A DNA stretch of 9,535 nucleotides from Actinomycetes bacterium (GTDB taxonomy: Bacteria; Actinomycetota; Actinomycetes; Propionibacteriales; Propionibacteriaceae), in NCBI GenBank assembly GCA_023387135.1, contig JAEWIK010000026.1, positions 1 to 9,535 of the forward strand. Direction: 5' to 3'. This document shows, piece after piece, positions 1 through 6,800 of the stretch. The notes beneath the pieces were generated by a model that did not search any database, was not told the origin of the DNA, and was given only the letters and a program-made list of their open reading frames with translations. Each line of letters starts with the position of its first letter. Positions within the stretch are counted from its first letter, which is position 1. The position numbers were made by a program, and so were the translations under genes.

Positions 1-341
1 CCTTCGTCGGCCACGAGACGTACGCCCAGTTCGCGTGGATCCTGCCGTGGGTGATGCTGTCCACCGGGCTCTACAACCTCTCGCTGGTGCCTCACTACGC
101 CCTGTACTCGCTGGATGCCGACCGCACGATTCTCTGGCTGACTGTGGCCGCTCTCGCGGTGTTCGGCGTGACCATCGCGGTGTCCGTGAGTGAGTCGCCG
201 GTAGCGGCCGTCCTGGCAGGCCTGATCGCCGCCAGCCTGGTCCTCCTGATCGGAAAGACCACCGCCGCCGCGCTGGCGCTTCGCAGGGGGCTCGGGACCC
301 GGCGGCCTCCGGTTGCCGCGCCCGACTCGGGGCGACCCTGA
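1..341 (+). CDS. C-terminal part of a probable polysaccharide flippase (Wzx/MATE-like), 5' end outside window
   Basis: The reading frame is open from base 3 to the TGA at 339-341 and gives about 112 residues, so the start and most of the protein lie upstream. What is visible is hydrophobic. An aromatic stretch (AQFAWILPWVML) leads into a helix, followed by two more long helices around the VAALAVFGVTIAV and LAGLIAASLVLLI segments, then a short basic/proline-rich cytoplasmic tail. Ends of this kind occur in Wzx lipid-linked oligosaccharide flippases, which move undecaprenyl-diphosphate repeat units across the membrane, and the phrase before the first helix resembles the conserved 'WLLPWL' region of that family. 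The neighbouring epimerase, glycosyltransferases and polymerase support this. Only the tail is available, so another multi-pass membrane protein of the locus is possible. The overlapping ATG at 51 is internal, not the start. Confidence 0.55.
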   Translation, partial: FVGHETYAQFAWILPWVMLSTGLYNLSLVPHYALYSLDADRTILWLTVAALAVFGVTIAVSVSESPVAAVLAGLIAASLVLLIGKTTAAALALRRGLGTRRPPVAAPDSGRP

Positions 342-342
342 G

Positions 343-362
343 CCGGGTACTGCCGTGCCCGG
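343..362 (+). terminator. Hairpin directly after the flippase stop (weak terminator or processing site)
   Basis: An inverted repeat pairs 343-350 with 355-362 (8 bp including one G-T wobble) around a four-base loop, TGCC. It begins one base after the flippase TGA. No T-tract follows, so it is not a canonical intrinsic terminator. In a high-GC genome it could be a partial terminator, an attenuator reducing expression of the epimerase, or an mRNA-stabilising 3' structure. The 82-nt gap to the epimerase start is the only real spacer within this plus-strand block. Confidence 0.3.
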
Positions 363-423
363 TGCGGTACAGTGCCACCGGCCATCGCCTACAGCAAGCT
401 CCGAGTCTGAAGGGTCCGAGCGC

Positions 424-1560
424 GTGACACGAGTGCTTATCACCGGAGGTGCGGGCTTCATCGGCTCGCGTCTGGCAGCGGAACTCGCCGCCGACGGGCA
501 CCAGGTGACGATTCTGGACTGCCTGCTCCGGCAGGTGCACGGCGACGTCCCGGAGCAGAGCCCGCTGTACCAGGCGGCTGCCCGCGCCGGCACCGTCGTG
601 GTCGGTGACGTCACCTCGCGCGTCGACGTGGAGCGCGCGCTCAAGGGGCAGGACGTCGTGGTCCACCTGGCCGCCGAGACAGGCACCGGCCAGTCGATGT
701 ACGAGATCGAGCGCTACAGCCGGGTGAATGTCGGCGGCACCGCCCTCCTGCTCGACGTGTTGGCCAACGACCCGGACAGGTCGGTGCGCAAGGTGGTGGT
801 CGCCTCGTCCCGGGCCGTCTACGGGGAGGGTCGGTACCTGAGCGAGGAACTCGGTGCTGTCTACCCCGTGAGCCGTCGGGAGCAGGATCTCCTCGCGGGC
901 CGGTTCGACCCCACGGTGCCGGGGGACGTCTCCGGCCTTCGTGTGGTGCCCACCCCCGAGGATGCGGTCCTTCGTCCGCAATCCGTCTACGGCATCACCA
1001 AGCAGACGCAGGAACAACTCGTGATGGCGGTGTGCCCGACGTTGGGCATCGCACCCGTCGCGCTGCGCTATCAGAACGTCTACGGGCCCGGACAATCGCT
1101 CACGAACCCCTACACCGGGATCCTGTCGATCTTCTCCACCCTGATCAGGCAGGGCAAGCGCATCAACATCTTCGAAGACGGCCTGGAGAGCCGCGACTTC
1201 GTGTTCGTCGACGACGTGGTGCACGCCACCGCGCAGGCGGTGCTCGACCCCCGCGCGGATGGCATGGTCTTCAATGTCGGCAGTGGTGTGCCGACCACGG
1301 TGGTCGAGGTGGTCGAGCAGTTGATGCTCGCCTACGGGCGGCGCGTGCCCACGGAAGTCACGGGCGACTTCAGGTTGGGCGACATCCGTCACAACATCGC
1401 CGACATCAGCCTCATCGGCGACACCTTGGGCTTCACACCGACAGTCGGCTTCGCAGAGGGGGTTCGCGCCTTCGCCGCCTGGGTGGAGACCCAGGAGGTG
1501 GTCGACGGCGGCTACCAGGACTCGCTGCAGGAGATGCGCGCGAAGGGGCTGCTGAAGTGA
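424..1560 (+). CDS. NAD-dependent extended-SDR sugar-nucleotide epimerase, probably dTDP-L-rhamnose 4-epimerase type
   Basis: A 378-residue cytoplasmic extended short-chain dehydrogenase/reductase. The Rossmann NAD-binding motif GGAGFIG is at residues 8-14, HLAAETG at about 81-87, the catalytic Ser region VVASSRAVYGEG at 125-136, and YGITK at 189-193 supplies the catalytic Tyr and Lys. Segments such as QSMYEIERY, LRYQNVYGPGQSLTNPYTG, EDGLESRDFV and GDIRHNIADIS are characteristic, as I recall the family, of enzymes annotated dTDP-L-rhamnose 4-epimerase (WbiB-like), which make dTDP-6-deoxy-L-talose. The Cys-rich insert many relatives carry around residues 145-175 is present without cysteines. 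The GTG at 424 is chosen because it sits directly before the dinucleotide-binding strand and has GAAGGG (409-414) nine bases upstream; the frame is open further upstream but the extra residues are not SDR-like. It overlaps the next gene by 4 nt. UDP-sugar 4-epimerase activity is the alternative. Confidence 0.85.
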   Translation: MTRVLITGGAGFIGSRLAAELAADGHQVTILDCLLRQVHGDVPEQSPLYQAAARAGTVVVGDVTSRVDVERALKGQDVVVHLAAETGTGQSMYEIERYSRVNVGGTALLLDVLANDPDRSVRKVVVASSRAVYGEGRYLSEELGAVYPVSRREQDLLAGRFDPTVPGDVSGLRVVPTPEDAVLRPQSVYGITKQTQEQLVMAVCPTLGIAPVALRYQNVYGPGQSLTNPYTGILSIFSTLIRQGKRINIFEDGLESRDFVFVDDVVHATAQAVLDPRADGMVFNVGSGVPTTVVEVVEQLMLAYGRRVPTEVTGDFRLGDIRHNIADISLIGDTLGFTPTVGFAEGVRAFAAWVETQEVVDGGYQDSLQEMRAKGLLK

Positions 1561-2582
1561 CGCAGGCCGGCGGGTCGGCCCGGGCACTGCTGATCTCGCC
1601 CTCGTTCTTCGGCTACGAGCATGACATCGCCGATGAACTCGAGAGTCAGGGCTTCTCCGTCACCTTCCTCGACGAACGGCCCTCCAACAGCGCCCTCGCT
1701 CGGGCAGTGATCCGCTTCCGGAAGGACCTGGTCGCGCGCTTCGTCGACTCCTACTTCCGCTCGAAGCAGGCCGAGTTGGAGGGCACGACTTTCGAGCTCG
1801 TCGTGGTCATCAAGGCCGAGACAGTGCCTCGCTGGTTCCTGGAGAGCCTTCGTTCCGACAGCCCGGCGGCCCGGTTCGTCTTCTACACCTATGACGCGCT
1901 CGGGAACGCCGGCAACTGCCTGACGGTCCTCGACCTCTTCGATCGCAGGCTCAGCTTCGACTCCGCCGACGTCACCTGGAGACAGGACTTCGAGTACCTG
2001 CCGTTGTTCTACTCCAGGCACTACGCGCCGCTGCCGCCGGGTGAAGCCGGCGCGCCGCGGCGGTTCAGCATGTCCTTCGTCGGGACCCTGCACTCCGACC
2101 GCTACGACTTCGTCAAGCGACTGTTCGCGGGACGGCCGGGCACGTTCGGGTTCTTCTACGTTCAGGCGTGGTGGTACTTCGTCGTGGTGAAGTACTTCAG
2201 CCGCGAACACGCGAACGTCCCGTGGAGTGACGTCGCCTTCAGCCCGCTCAGCCATGCCGAGATCGCTGACGTCCTGAGACACTCGCGTTCGGTCGTGGAC
2301 ATGCAGCGACCCGGCCAGTCGGGGCTGACGATGAGGACTTTCGAGGCGCTCGCGTCCGGAGCCATCCTGGTCACCACCAACGAGGCGATCCGCAAGGAGC
2401 CGTTCTACGACCCGAGCCGGGTCGTGGTGGTGTCCCCGCAGCTCGCAGAGCTGGACGCCGCGAGTGTCACCGCACAGGTCGACGCGCTTCCCTTGCCGAC
2501 GGGCATGCCGGAGGGCTTCGAGAGGTACTCGCTGGCGTCGTGGGTGCGCGCGGTCAGCGGCGTCGACGAGGCGTCGCGCTGA
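1557..2582 (+). CDS. CgeB-like GT-B glycosyltransferase (family 1-type)
   Basis: A 341-residue cytoplasmic or membrane-associated protein. The N-terminal half opens with a Rossmann-like strand (ALLISPSFFGYE, about 10-21) and the DERPSN motif at 39-44, then VVVIKAE at 82-88. These are typical of GT-B proteins annotated as CgeB or capsular/lipopolysaccharide biosynthesis glycosyltransferases. SFVGTLHSDRY (173-183) starts the C-terminal domain. RPGQSGLTMRTFEALASG (251-268), with Glu263, corresponds to the nucleotide-sugar binding E-containing motif. An aromatic hydrophobic patch at 199-214 (FFYVQAWWYFVVVKYF) could contact the membrane. The GTG at 1557 overlaps the epimerase stop as GTGA and has GAAGGGG at 1542-1548, eight bases upstream, so translational coupling is expected. 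The long open frame upstream (from 1032) lies inside the epimerase and is a shadow. Donor and acceptor sugars are unknown; it likely adds one residue of the repeat unit. Confidence 0.8.
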   Translation: MTQAGGSARALLISPSFFGYEHDIADELESQGFSVTFLDERPSNSALARAVIRFRKDLVARFVDSYFRSKQAELEGTTFELVVVIKAETVPRWFLESLRSDSPAARFVFYTYDALGNAGNCLTVLDLFDRRLSFDSADVTWRQDFEYLPLFYSRHYAPLPPGEAGAPRRFSMSFVGTLHSDRYDFVKRLFAGRPGTFGFFYVQAWWYFVVVKYFSREHANVPWSDVAFSPLSHAEIADVLRHSRSVVDMQRPGQSGLTMRTFEALASGAILVTTNEAIRKEPFYDPSRVVVVSPQLAELDAASVTAQVDALPLPTGMPEGFERYSLASWVRAVSGVDEASR

Positions 2583-2594
2583 GCGGACCCGTCG
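2583..2594. other. Tail-to-tail junction of 12 nt without a terminator
   Basis: The plus-strand glycosyltransferase stop (2580-2582) and the minus-strand stop of the polysialyltransferase-like gene (2595-2597) are separated by only 12 bases. I see no hairpin with a T-tract here, so transcripts from the two blocks probably terminate within, or run through, each other's coding sequence unless Rho stops them. Confidence 0.6.
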
Positions 2595-3626
2595 TCAGGG
2601 GGTGCCCTTCCGGACCGCGAGGTCGATGGGTCGAATTCCCAACCGCACCGCGGCCTCCGACATCTGGGAGGCTTCGTCGACGCTCCTGCCGGTGAGCTGT
2701 GCGAGGGTCACAGGGTCCGTCACCCCGTAGACCGAGTCGTGCCAGCCGAGGCTGAGCAGGTTCACCTGCGCCGATGACAGCGCACCGGCAACCGACGAAT
2801 AGGAGAGCGCGAGTTGCTCGGCCGGTGCCGTCGAGCGGAGGACCTCGATGCCCATGTGGTTGAGGAATGCCTCGAACTCGGGCGTCACTGTCTCGATCGG
2901 ATGCGGCTTGTACTGGAGGTCGTGCCTGCCGAGTCGAGCCACCCGTTCGAGTAGCTTGCGATAGCTGGCATCAGCGTCGCCGCTCGGGCGGGGCTGGCCG
3001 AAGAAGAGCAGGGAGTCGGGTCGCGCGAGCTCGATGAGCCGTGGCCGCGCCACCTCGAACCGACGCGTCGGCATGTAGTCGCCCATGATGCCCGGCGAGC
3101 CCGCGTACCAATAGTTCTCGTAGGGAAGCGCCTCCAGCCCGAGGATCGTGCCCTCGTTCGGGAGGTAGCGGACTCCCGCCACCGCGTTCACCAGCCGCCG
3201 TGCGAGGTCGGGCCTGTCATGCGCGGCGACCCGGGCGACGTAGTAGTTGGCCAGACCGTCTGGAATGAGGTTGAAGTGGACGTCCAACGCCCGCCGCTGC
3301 TCGACGTCGAACGAGATCCAGTTGGTCAGGAAGTTCGTGGGGTGGACGTGGAAGAGATCCGTCGGACCTTCACGGAGCAACTCGCGGACGAGGCGGTACG
3401 AGTCACGTCGAGCCTTCACATGCTGTGGATAGCTCGTCGGAGCGAACTGCCAGACCTTCGCCCCGAGTTCGCGCATGGCGTCGAGGGCGACCTCGTCGAA
3501 GAGCGGGGACCGGAAGTAGGCGATGACCGAGATCGACCTCGGCTCCCGGGCCAACTCCCGGACCAGGTCGTGGAGGTACAGCCTGGACATGCTCGTCGGG
3601 GCGACGATCACAGTGTTGCGAAGCAT
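2595..3626 (-). CDS. Polysialyltransferase-like glycosyltransferase (POLYST/GT38-GT52-like fold)
   Basis: A 343-residue cytoplasmic protein with no signal peptide or clear membrane helix. Features of bacterial polysialyltransferases and related sialyltransferases can be seen in order. LIPDGLANYY at 120-129 matches the (D/E)-(D/E)-G-type motif, though with Pro before the Asp. LFFGQP is at 207-212, YKPHP at 239-243 is the HP motif, and the Ser-rich SYSSVAGALSS at 275-285 is the third conserved region. In studied members these residues handle the CMP-sialic acid donor and the acceptor. No neuB or neuA gene is in the window, so the donor here may be CMP-sialic acid, another CMP-nonulosonate, or something else. 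The ATG at 3626 lies 6 nt after the polymerase stop. The Shine-Dalgarno is weak, so coupling to the upstream gene is likely. I infer transfer of a repeat-unit residue rather than synthesis of polysialic acid. Confidence 0.65.
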   Translation of the reverse strand: MLRNTVIVAPTSMSRLYLHDLVRELAREPRSISVIAYFRSPLFDEVALDAMRELGAKVWQFAPTSYPQHVKARRDSYRLVRELLREGPTDLFHVHPTNFLTNWISFDVEQRRALDVHFNLIPDGLANYYVARVAAHDRPDLARRLVNAVAGVRYLPNEGTILGLEALPYENYWYAGSPGIMGDYMPTRRFEVARPRLIELARPDSLLFFGQPRPSGDADASYRKLLERVARLGRHDLQYKPHPIETVTPEFEAFLNHMGIEVLRSTAPAEQLALSYSSVAGALSSAQVNLLSLGWHDSVYGVTDPVTLAQLTGRSVDEASQMSEAAVRLGIRPIDLAVRKGTP

Positions 3627-3632
3627 CGTGAC

Positions 3633-4976
3633 TCAGTTCTGGAGTTGTGGCAGGGGGTGTGATTCCCGCGTTGTCGATGTCGGGTTGGCGAGCAGCCGCC
3701 ACACGGCACCTACGCCGAAGACGACGTAACAGGCGAGCGCGGCGGGACCGTAGAACACGTCCCAACGACCCATCTGCGTCGTCTGCGCGAGCACCATGAA
3801 GTAGAGCATGGCCGCTCCCGCGGTGATCACGCGCCCCTCGCCGAGGCTTGAGGCGAGCAGCCGCGCGATGAGCGCGAACCCGAGCCCGAGGACGCAGTAG
3901 ACCGCGAGGCCGCCGGCGACACCGAAGGCCGCGAGCGCGCTCGGCGGCCCTCCCATGGTGAAAGTGACTCCTCGGGCGAGCCTCTCCTGGACGAAGGCGG
4001 GGTCCGACACCAGGAAGGAGAGAAAGTCCAGGCCGCCGGGATTGCCGACGGTGCTTTCCCGGACGAGGTCGGCGAGCCCCACACCCGGCCTGCCGCCGAA
4101 CAGGTCGTAGATGCCGAACCACACGTGCCCCTGCAGGACGATGCGGTTGCTCAGCGAGGCGAGAAGGTCAGCGGAGCGAAGATTGCGGTAACCGACCAGG
4201 ACGCTCACTGTCAACGCCGAGGCGACCGCACCGACCCAGAACAAGGCCTTCGGGCGGACAGAGACCCGCTCGCCCCGCAGATACCACGCGATCCCCGCGC
4301 CGGCGAGGCCGAAGGTCAGCGAACTCGCGAAACCGCTGAACTTCTCACCGGTCAGGACCTGCGCCAGGACGGGCAGCAGCAGGACGGCGAACCAACCGGA
4401 GACCCGTCGGGTGTAGGCCCACACGAAGCCCGCCAGGCCGAAGAGCGTCGGGATCAGGAAGACAGTGCTCACGTACAGGTCCTCGACCAGAGGAGGCAGC
4501 GAGCGTCCCCATCCGAAGCGGAGGTCCGTGTAGCCGAAGGCTGTTCCGTAGAGCGCGAACAGTGCGGAGAAGAAGAGCGCGATCCCGAGGCACCCCGCGA
4601 CGATCACGAACTTCAGGCCCTGGATGTCCACGCGCCGCGCCCGAACCTGTCGCAGCGCGACGGTGATGCCGAAGTGGGCGAGGCCGAGAAAGGCGAGGGC
4701 GTACGCGGCGAGCGCTCCGGACGCGCCCACGTTGAAGCCGAACCGGAATTGCTCCGAGACGTACGCCCCGCGCTCGATCAGCACGACCGAGGCGAACGCT
4801 CCCCCGAGGGCATAGAGCGGAAACGACAGGATCAAGACGGCCCGGAAGTCTTCGATGGCGAGCGCGAGCACGCCGATCACGAAGAAGGCCGCGGATGCGC
4901 CAACGGCGTGGAACGGGATACAACCCAGCGCACCTGCCAGACAGGCAAGAGTCACCGAATAGAATCCCCGCGTCAT
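3633..4976 (-). CDS. Wzy-like repeat-unit polymerase (O-antigen polymerase type)
   Basis: A 447-residue integral membrane protein with roughly ten to twelve hydrophobic helices and a large loop of about 265-345 between the later ones. Recognisable phrases are LTGEKFSGF (208-216), NRIVLQGHVWFGIYDL (277-292) and FTMGGPPSA (339-347). The GEKF, LQGxxWWG and F-MG patterns resemble the O-antigen polymerase group carrying the DUF6418-type domain; I name that domain from memory and have not searched it. Wzy proteins join flippase-exported, lipid-linked repeat units on the outer face of the membrane. Arg residues in the loops (for example R264, R267, R278) suit binding of an acidic substrate. The ATG at 4976 has a GAGAA-like ribosome site five bases upstream. 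It is the first gene of a two-gene minus-strand unit with the polysialyltransferase-like gene, which suggests the two serve the same polymer. Confidence 0.75.
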   Translation of the reverse strand: MTRGFYSVTLACLAGALGCIPFHAVGASAAFFVIGVLALAIEDFRAVLILSFPLYALGGAFASVVLIERGAYVSEQFRFGFNVGASGALAAYALAFLGLAHFGITVALRQVRARRVDIQGLKFVIVAGCLGIALFFSALFALYGTAFGYTDLRFGWGRSLPPLVEDLYVSTVFLIPTLFGLAGFVWAYTRRVSGWFAVLLLPVLAQVLTGEKFSGFASSLTFGLAGAGIAWYLRGERVSVRPKALFWVGAVASALTVSVLVGYRNLRSADLLASLSNRIVLQGHVWFGIYDLFGGRPGVGLADLVRESTVGNPGGLDFLSFLVSDPAFVQERLARGVTFTMGGPPSALAAFGVAGGLAVYCVLGLGFALIARLLASSLGEGRVITAGAAMLYFMVLAQTTQMGRWDVFYGPAALACYVVFGVGAVWRLLANPTSTTRESHPLPQLQN

Positions 4977-5255
4977 CAGATTCTCAGGCCACCTCTTGAG
5001 GCCGGTCGTTCCATCTGCATCAACCTTCTCGTCGGCGGCGGGCCTGTCACGTCCGTCTCAGGATAGGTGATGGATCGGGCGGAGAGGCAGTCATCGGGCG
5101 GTTCCCTCCGGCGACTGCAGGACGTCGCCGCCTCGCCGGCGGATCGCCAGTCGGCGGGGGTGAATCGTTGTGGCAGCCGGTTTCGATGCCGGAAGCGTGG
5201 AATGTGAGGTCTAGAGTGGTGCTCGCAAAACCGCCCAACACACGCGGAGTAGCAA
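4977..5255. promoter_or_regulatory. Divergent intergenic region between the polymerase and the sugar-phosphate transferase
   Basis: This 279-base gap separates genes transcribed away from each other, so it should carry promoters for both. Weak candidates are a TAGAGT box at 5212-5217 for the plus strand and TATCCT (reading minus, near 5060) for the minus strand; neither has a convincing -35 partner. Between about 5108 and 5156 there is GC-rich inverted-repeat sequence. One stem pairs 5109-5115 with 5124-5130 (7 bp, 8-base loop), and a second pairs 5128-5132 with 5138-5142 (5 bp). They share bases 5128-5130, so both cannot form at once. No convincing small ORF is seen; frames here lack protein-like composition. 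Confidence 0.45.
5246..5249 (+). promoter_or_regulatory. Shine-Dalgarno GGAG selecting the TTG start at 5256
   Basis: GGAG lies six bases upstream of the TTG at 5256. The next in-frame candidate, the ATG at 5292, follows a C-rich stretch with no ribosome site. This supports the TTG as the true start of the sugar-phosphate transferase. Confidence 0.6.
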
Positions 5256-6800
5256 TTGAGCACCAGCAAACAGGCCGAACACCCCACCCCGATGATGCCC
5301 CCCGACGACGTGGAACCGATGGCGGTCGCCCGCGAGCCGCTGGCACAGGTCATCCCGATCTCCGAGTCGCTGCGGCTAGCCCGTAGCCGTCGCGCTCCCT
5401 CGTGGGAGAAGCCGGTCGCTCGGCTCGCATCGGTCGTCGACACCGTCGCTGTCTTCACGGCCGTCGCCGTCGCCTACGTCGTGAAGTTTGACTTCCCCGT
5501 CCGCAATGCCGGCAACGTCCTCGCCGAACAGTACCTCGTTCTCGCGTTGCTCCTCATGGTCGGCTGGCTCATCGCGCTCCGGCTCGCGGACGCCCGCAAT
5601 GTCAAGCTGATGGGCGCCGGCCCTGCCGAGTACATCCAGGTCACCAACGCCACACTGGCCTTCTTCGGCGCGGTCGCGATCATCTCCTACGTCGCCAAGT
5701 TCAACCTCGGCCGCGGGTTCGTCGCGATCGCACTGCCGTCGGGAATCCTCTTGCTGGCGCTTGGGCGGTGGATCCTCCGCAAGCGGCTGCAGGCGAAGAG
5801 GGCGAGCGGCGAGTATGTGGCTAAGGCGCTGGTGATCGGGGGCGTCGACGGCATCGCCCATCTGCAGCGGGAGTCGGATCTGATCGCCCGCGCGGGCCTG
5901 CAGTTCATCGGCGCCTGCATCCCGACGGTGAAGACCGCGCGCGAGGTGGAGGGATTGCCGGTCCTGGGTTCTTTGAGCCAGAGCGTGTCACTCATCGAGG
6001 CCACCCAGGTCGATGCCGTCGTGATCACCGGGTCTGACGAGATCACCCCCGCCTTCGTCAAGCAGCTGTCGTGGGACCTCGAACCCCTCGGGGTGGACCT
6101 TGTGCTGGCGCCGGCGCTCACCGACATCGCGGGCGCGCGCATCCATACCCGGCCCGTCTCCGGCCTGCCGCTGCTGCACGTCGAAGCGCCCGGCTTCTCG
6201 GGGCCGCAGCACAGGCTCAAGCGCCTGTTCGACATCGCGGGATCGCTCGTCCTGATTCTGCTGATGTCGGTCCCGTTGGCGTTGACGGCCCTCGCCATCA
6301 AGCTCACCAGCCGTGGTCCCGTCCTGTTCAAGCAGGAGCGGATCGGCCTCAACGGCGAGCCGTTCCCGATCTACAAGTTCCGTTCCATGGTGGTGGGAGC
6401 CGATGCCCGGCTCGAGGAAGTGCTGGGCGAGGGCAACGTGGGCGTCTTCTACAAGCCGAAGGACGATCCGCGGATCACTCCGGTCGGCAGGTTCATCCGG
6501 CGCTATTCGATCGACGAACTGCCCCAGCTGTTCAACGTGCTGGAAGGCACGATGTCGCTGGTCGGCCCTCGCCCGCAGGTGGCGAAGGAAGTCGAGCAGT
6601 ACGACGACGCGATGACCCGCCGTCTGCTGGTGAAGCCAGGCATGACAGGCCTCTGGCAGGTGTCGGGACGCAATGACCTGTCGCTGGAAGAGAGCATGCG
6701 GCTCGACCTGTACTACGTGGAGAACTGGTCCTTCGCGGGCGACCTCCTCATCCTGCTGAGGACGATGCGCGCGGTCGTGGGCAGCGACGGCGCTTACTGA
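5256..6800 (+). CDS. Polyprenyl-phosphate sugar-1-phosphate transferase (WbaP/CpsE-like initiating enzyme)
   Basis: A 514-residue membrane enzyme that transfers a sugar-1-phosphate from a nucleotide sugar to undecaprenyl phosphate, the first committed step of repeat-unit synthesis. After a cytoplasmic N-terminus of about 55 residues come four helices near 57-77, 91-110, 130-148 and 153-175. A Rossmann-like CoA_binding_3-type domain follows (ALVIGG at 191-196, to about 300), then the monotopic bacterial sugar transferase domain from about 320 to the end. Its re-entrant helix is at 324-346, KFRSM at 374-378, the catalytic Asp-Glu of DELPQL at 420-425, LVGPRP at 435-440 and KPGMTGLWQVSGRN at 460-473. 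The length and three-part architecture match full-length WbaP/CpsE relatives, and all key residues are intact. The sugar (galactose, glucose or other) cannot be read from sequence. The TTG start is supported by GGAG at 5246-5249. The 3' end overlaps the ligase on the other strand by 7 bp. Confidence 0.93.
   Translation: MSTSKQAEHPTPMMPPDDVEPMAVAREPLAQVIPISESLRLARSRRAPSWEKPVARLASVVDTVAVFTAVAVAYVVKFDFPVRNAGNVLAEQYLVLALLLMVGWLIALRLADARNVKLMGAGPAEYIQVTNATLAFFGAVAIISYVAKFNLGRGFVAIALPSGILLLALGRWILRKRLQAKRASGEYVAKALVIGGVDGIAHLQRESDLIARAGLQFIGACIPTVKTAREVEGLPVLGSLSQSVSLIEATQVDAVVITGSDEITPAFVKQLSWDLEPLGVDLVLAPALTDIAGARIHTRPVSGLPLLHVEAPGFSGPQHRLKRLFDIAGSLVLILLMSVPLALTALAIKLTSRGPVLFKQERIGLNGEPFPIYKFRSMVVGADARLEEVLGEGNVGVFYKPKDDPRITPVGRFIRRYSIDELPQLFNVLEGTMSLVGPRPQVAKEVEQYDDAMTRRLLVKPGMTGLWQVSGRNDLSLEESMRLDLYYVENWSFAGDLLILLRTMRAVVGSDGAY
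6794..6800. other. Seven-base tail-to-tail overlap of two stop codons
   Basis: The TGA of the plus-strand sugar-phosphate transferase (6798-6800) lies within the 3' end of the minus-strand ligase gene, whose TAA occupies 6794-6796. The two convergent genes therefore overlap by seven bases and leave no space for a dedicated terminator. Confidence 0.8.

Noticed and set aside
313..423. Upstream extension of the epimerase
   Set aside because: The extra 37 residues are Pro/Ser-rich and not SDR-like, whereas the GTG at 424 has a well-placed GAAGGG and begins at the nucleotide-binding fold.
1032..1556. Upstream extension of the GT-B glycosyltransferase frame
   Set aside because: This part lies inside the epimerase in another frame and is His/Arg/Gly-rich. 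The GTG at 1557 has a good ribosome site and begins directly before the Rossmann strand.
1512..2282. A 256-residue minus-strand frame opposite the GT-B glycosyltransferase
   Set aside because: It has no recognisable domain and is acidic/Arg-rich, which fits an antisense shadow; the plus-strand product has family motifs.
4125..5066. A 313-residue plus-strand frame opposite the polymerase
   Set aside because: The product is Glu/Asp/Arg/Gln-rich throughout, the typical antisense reflection of a hydrophobic membrane protein gene.
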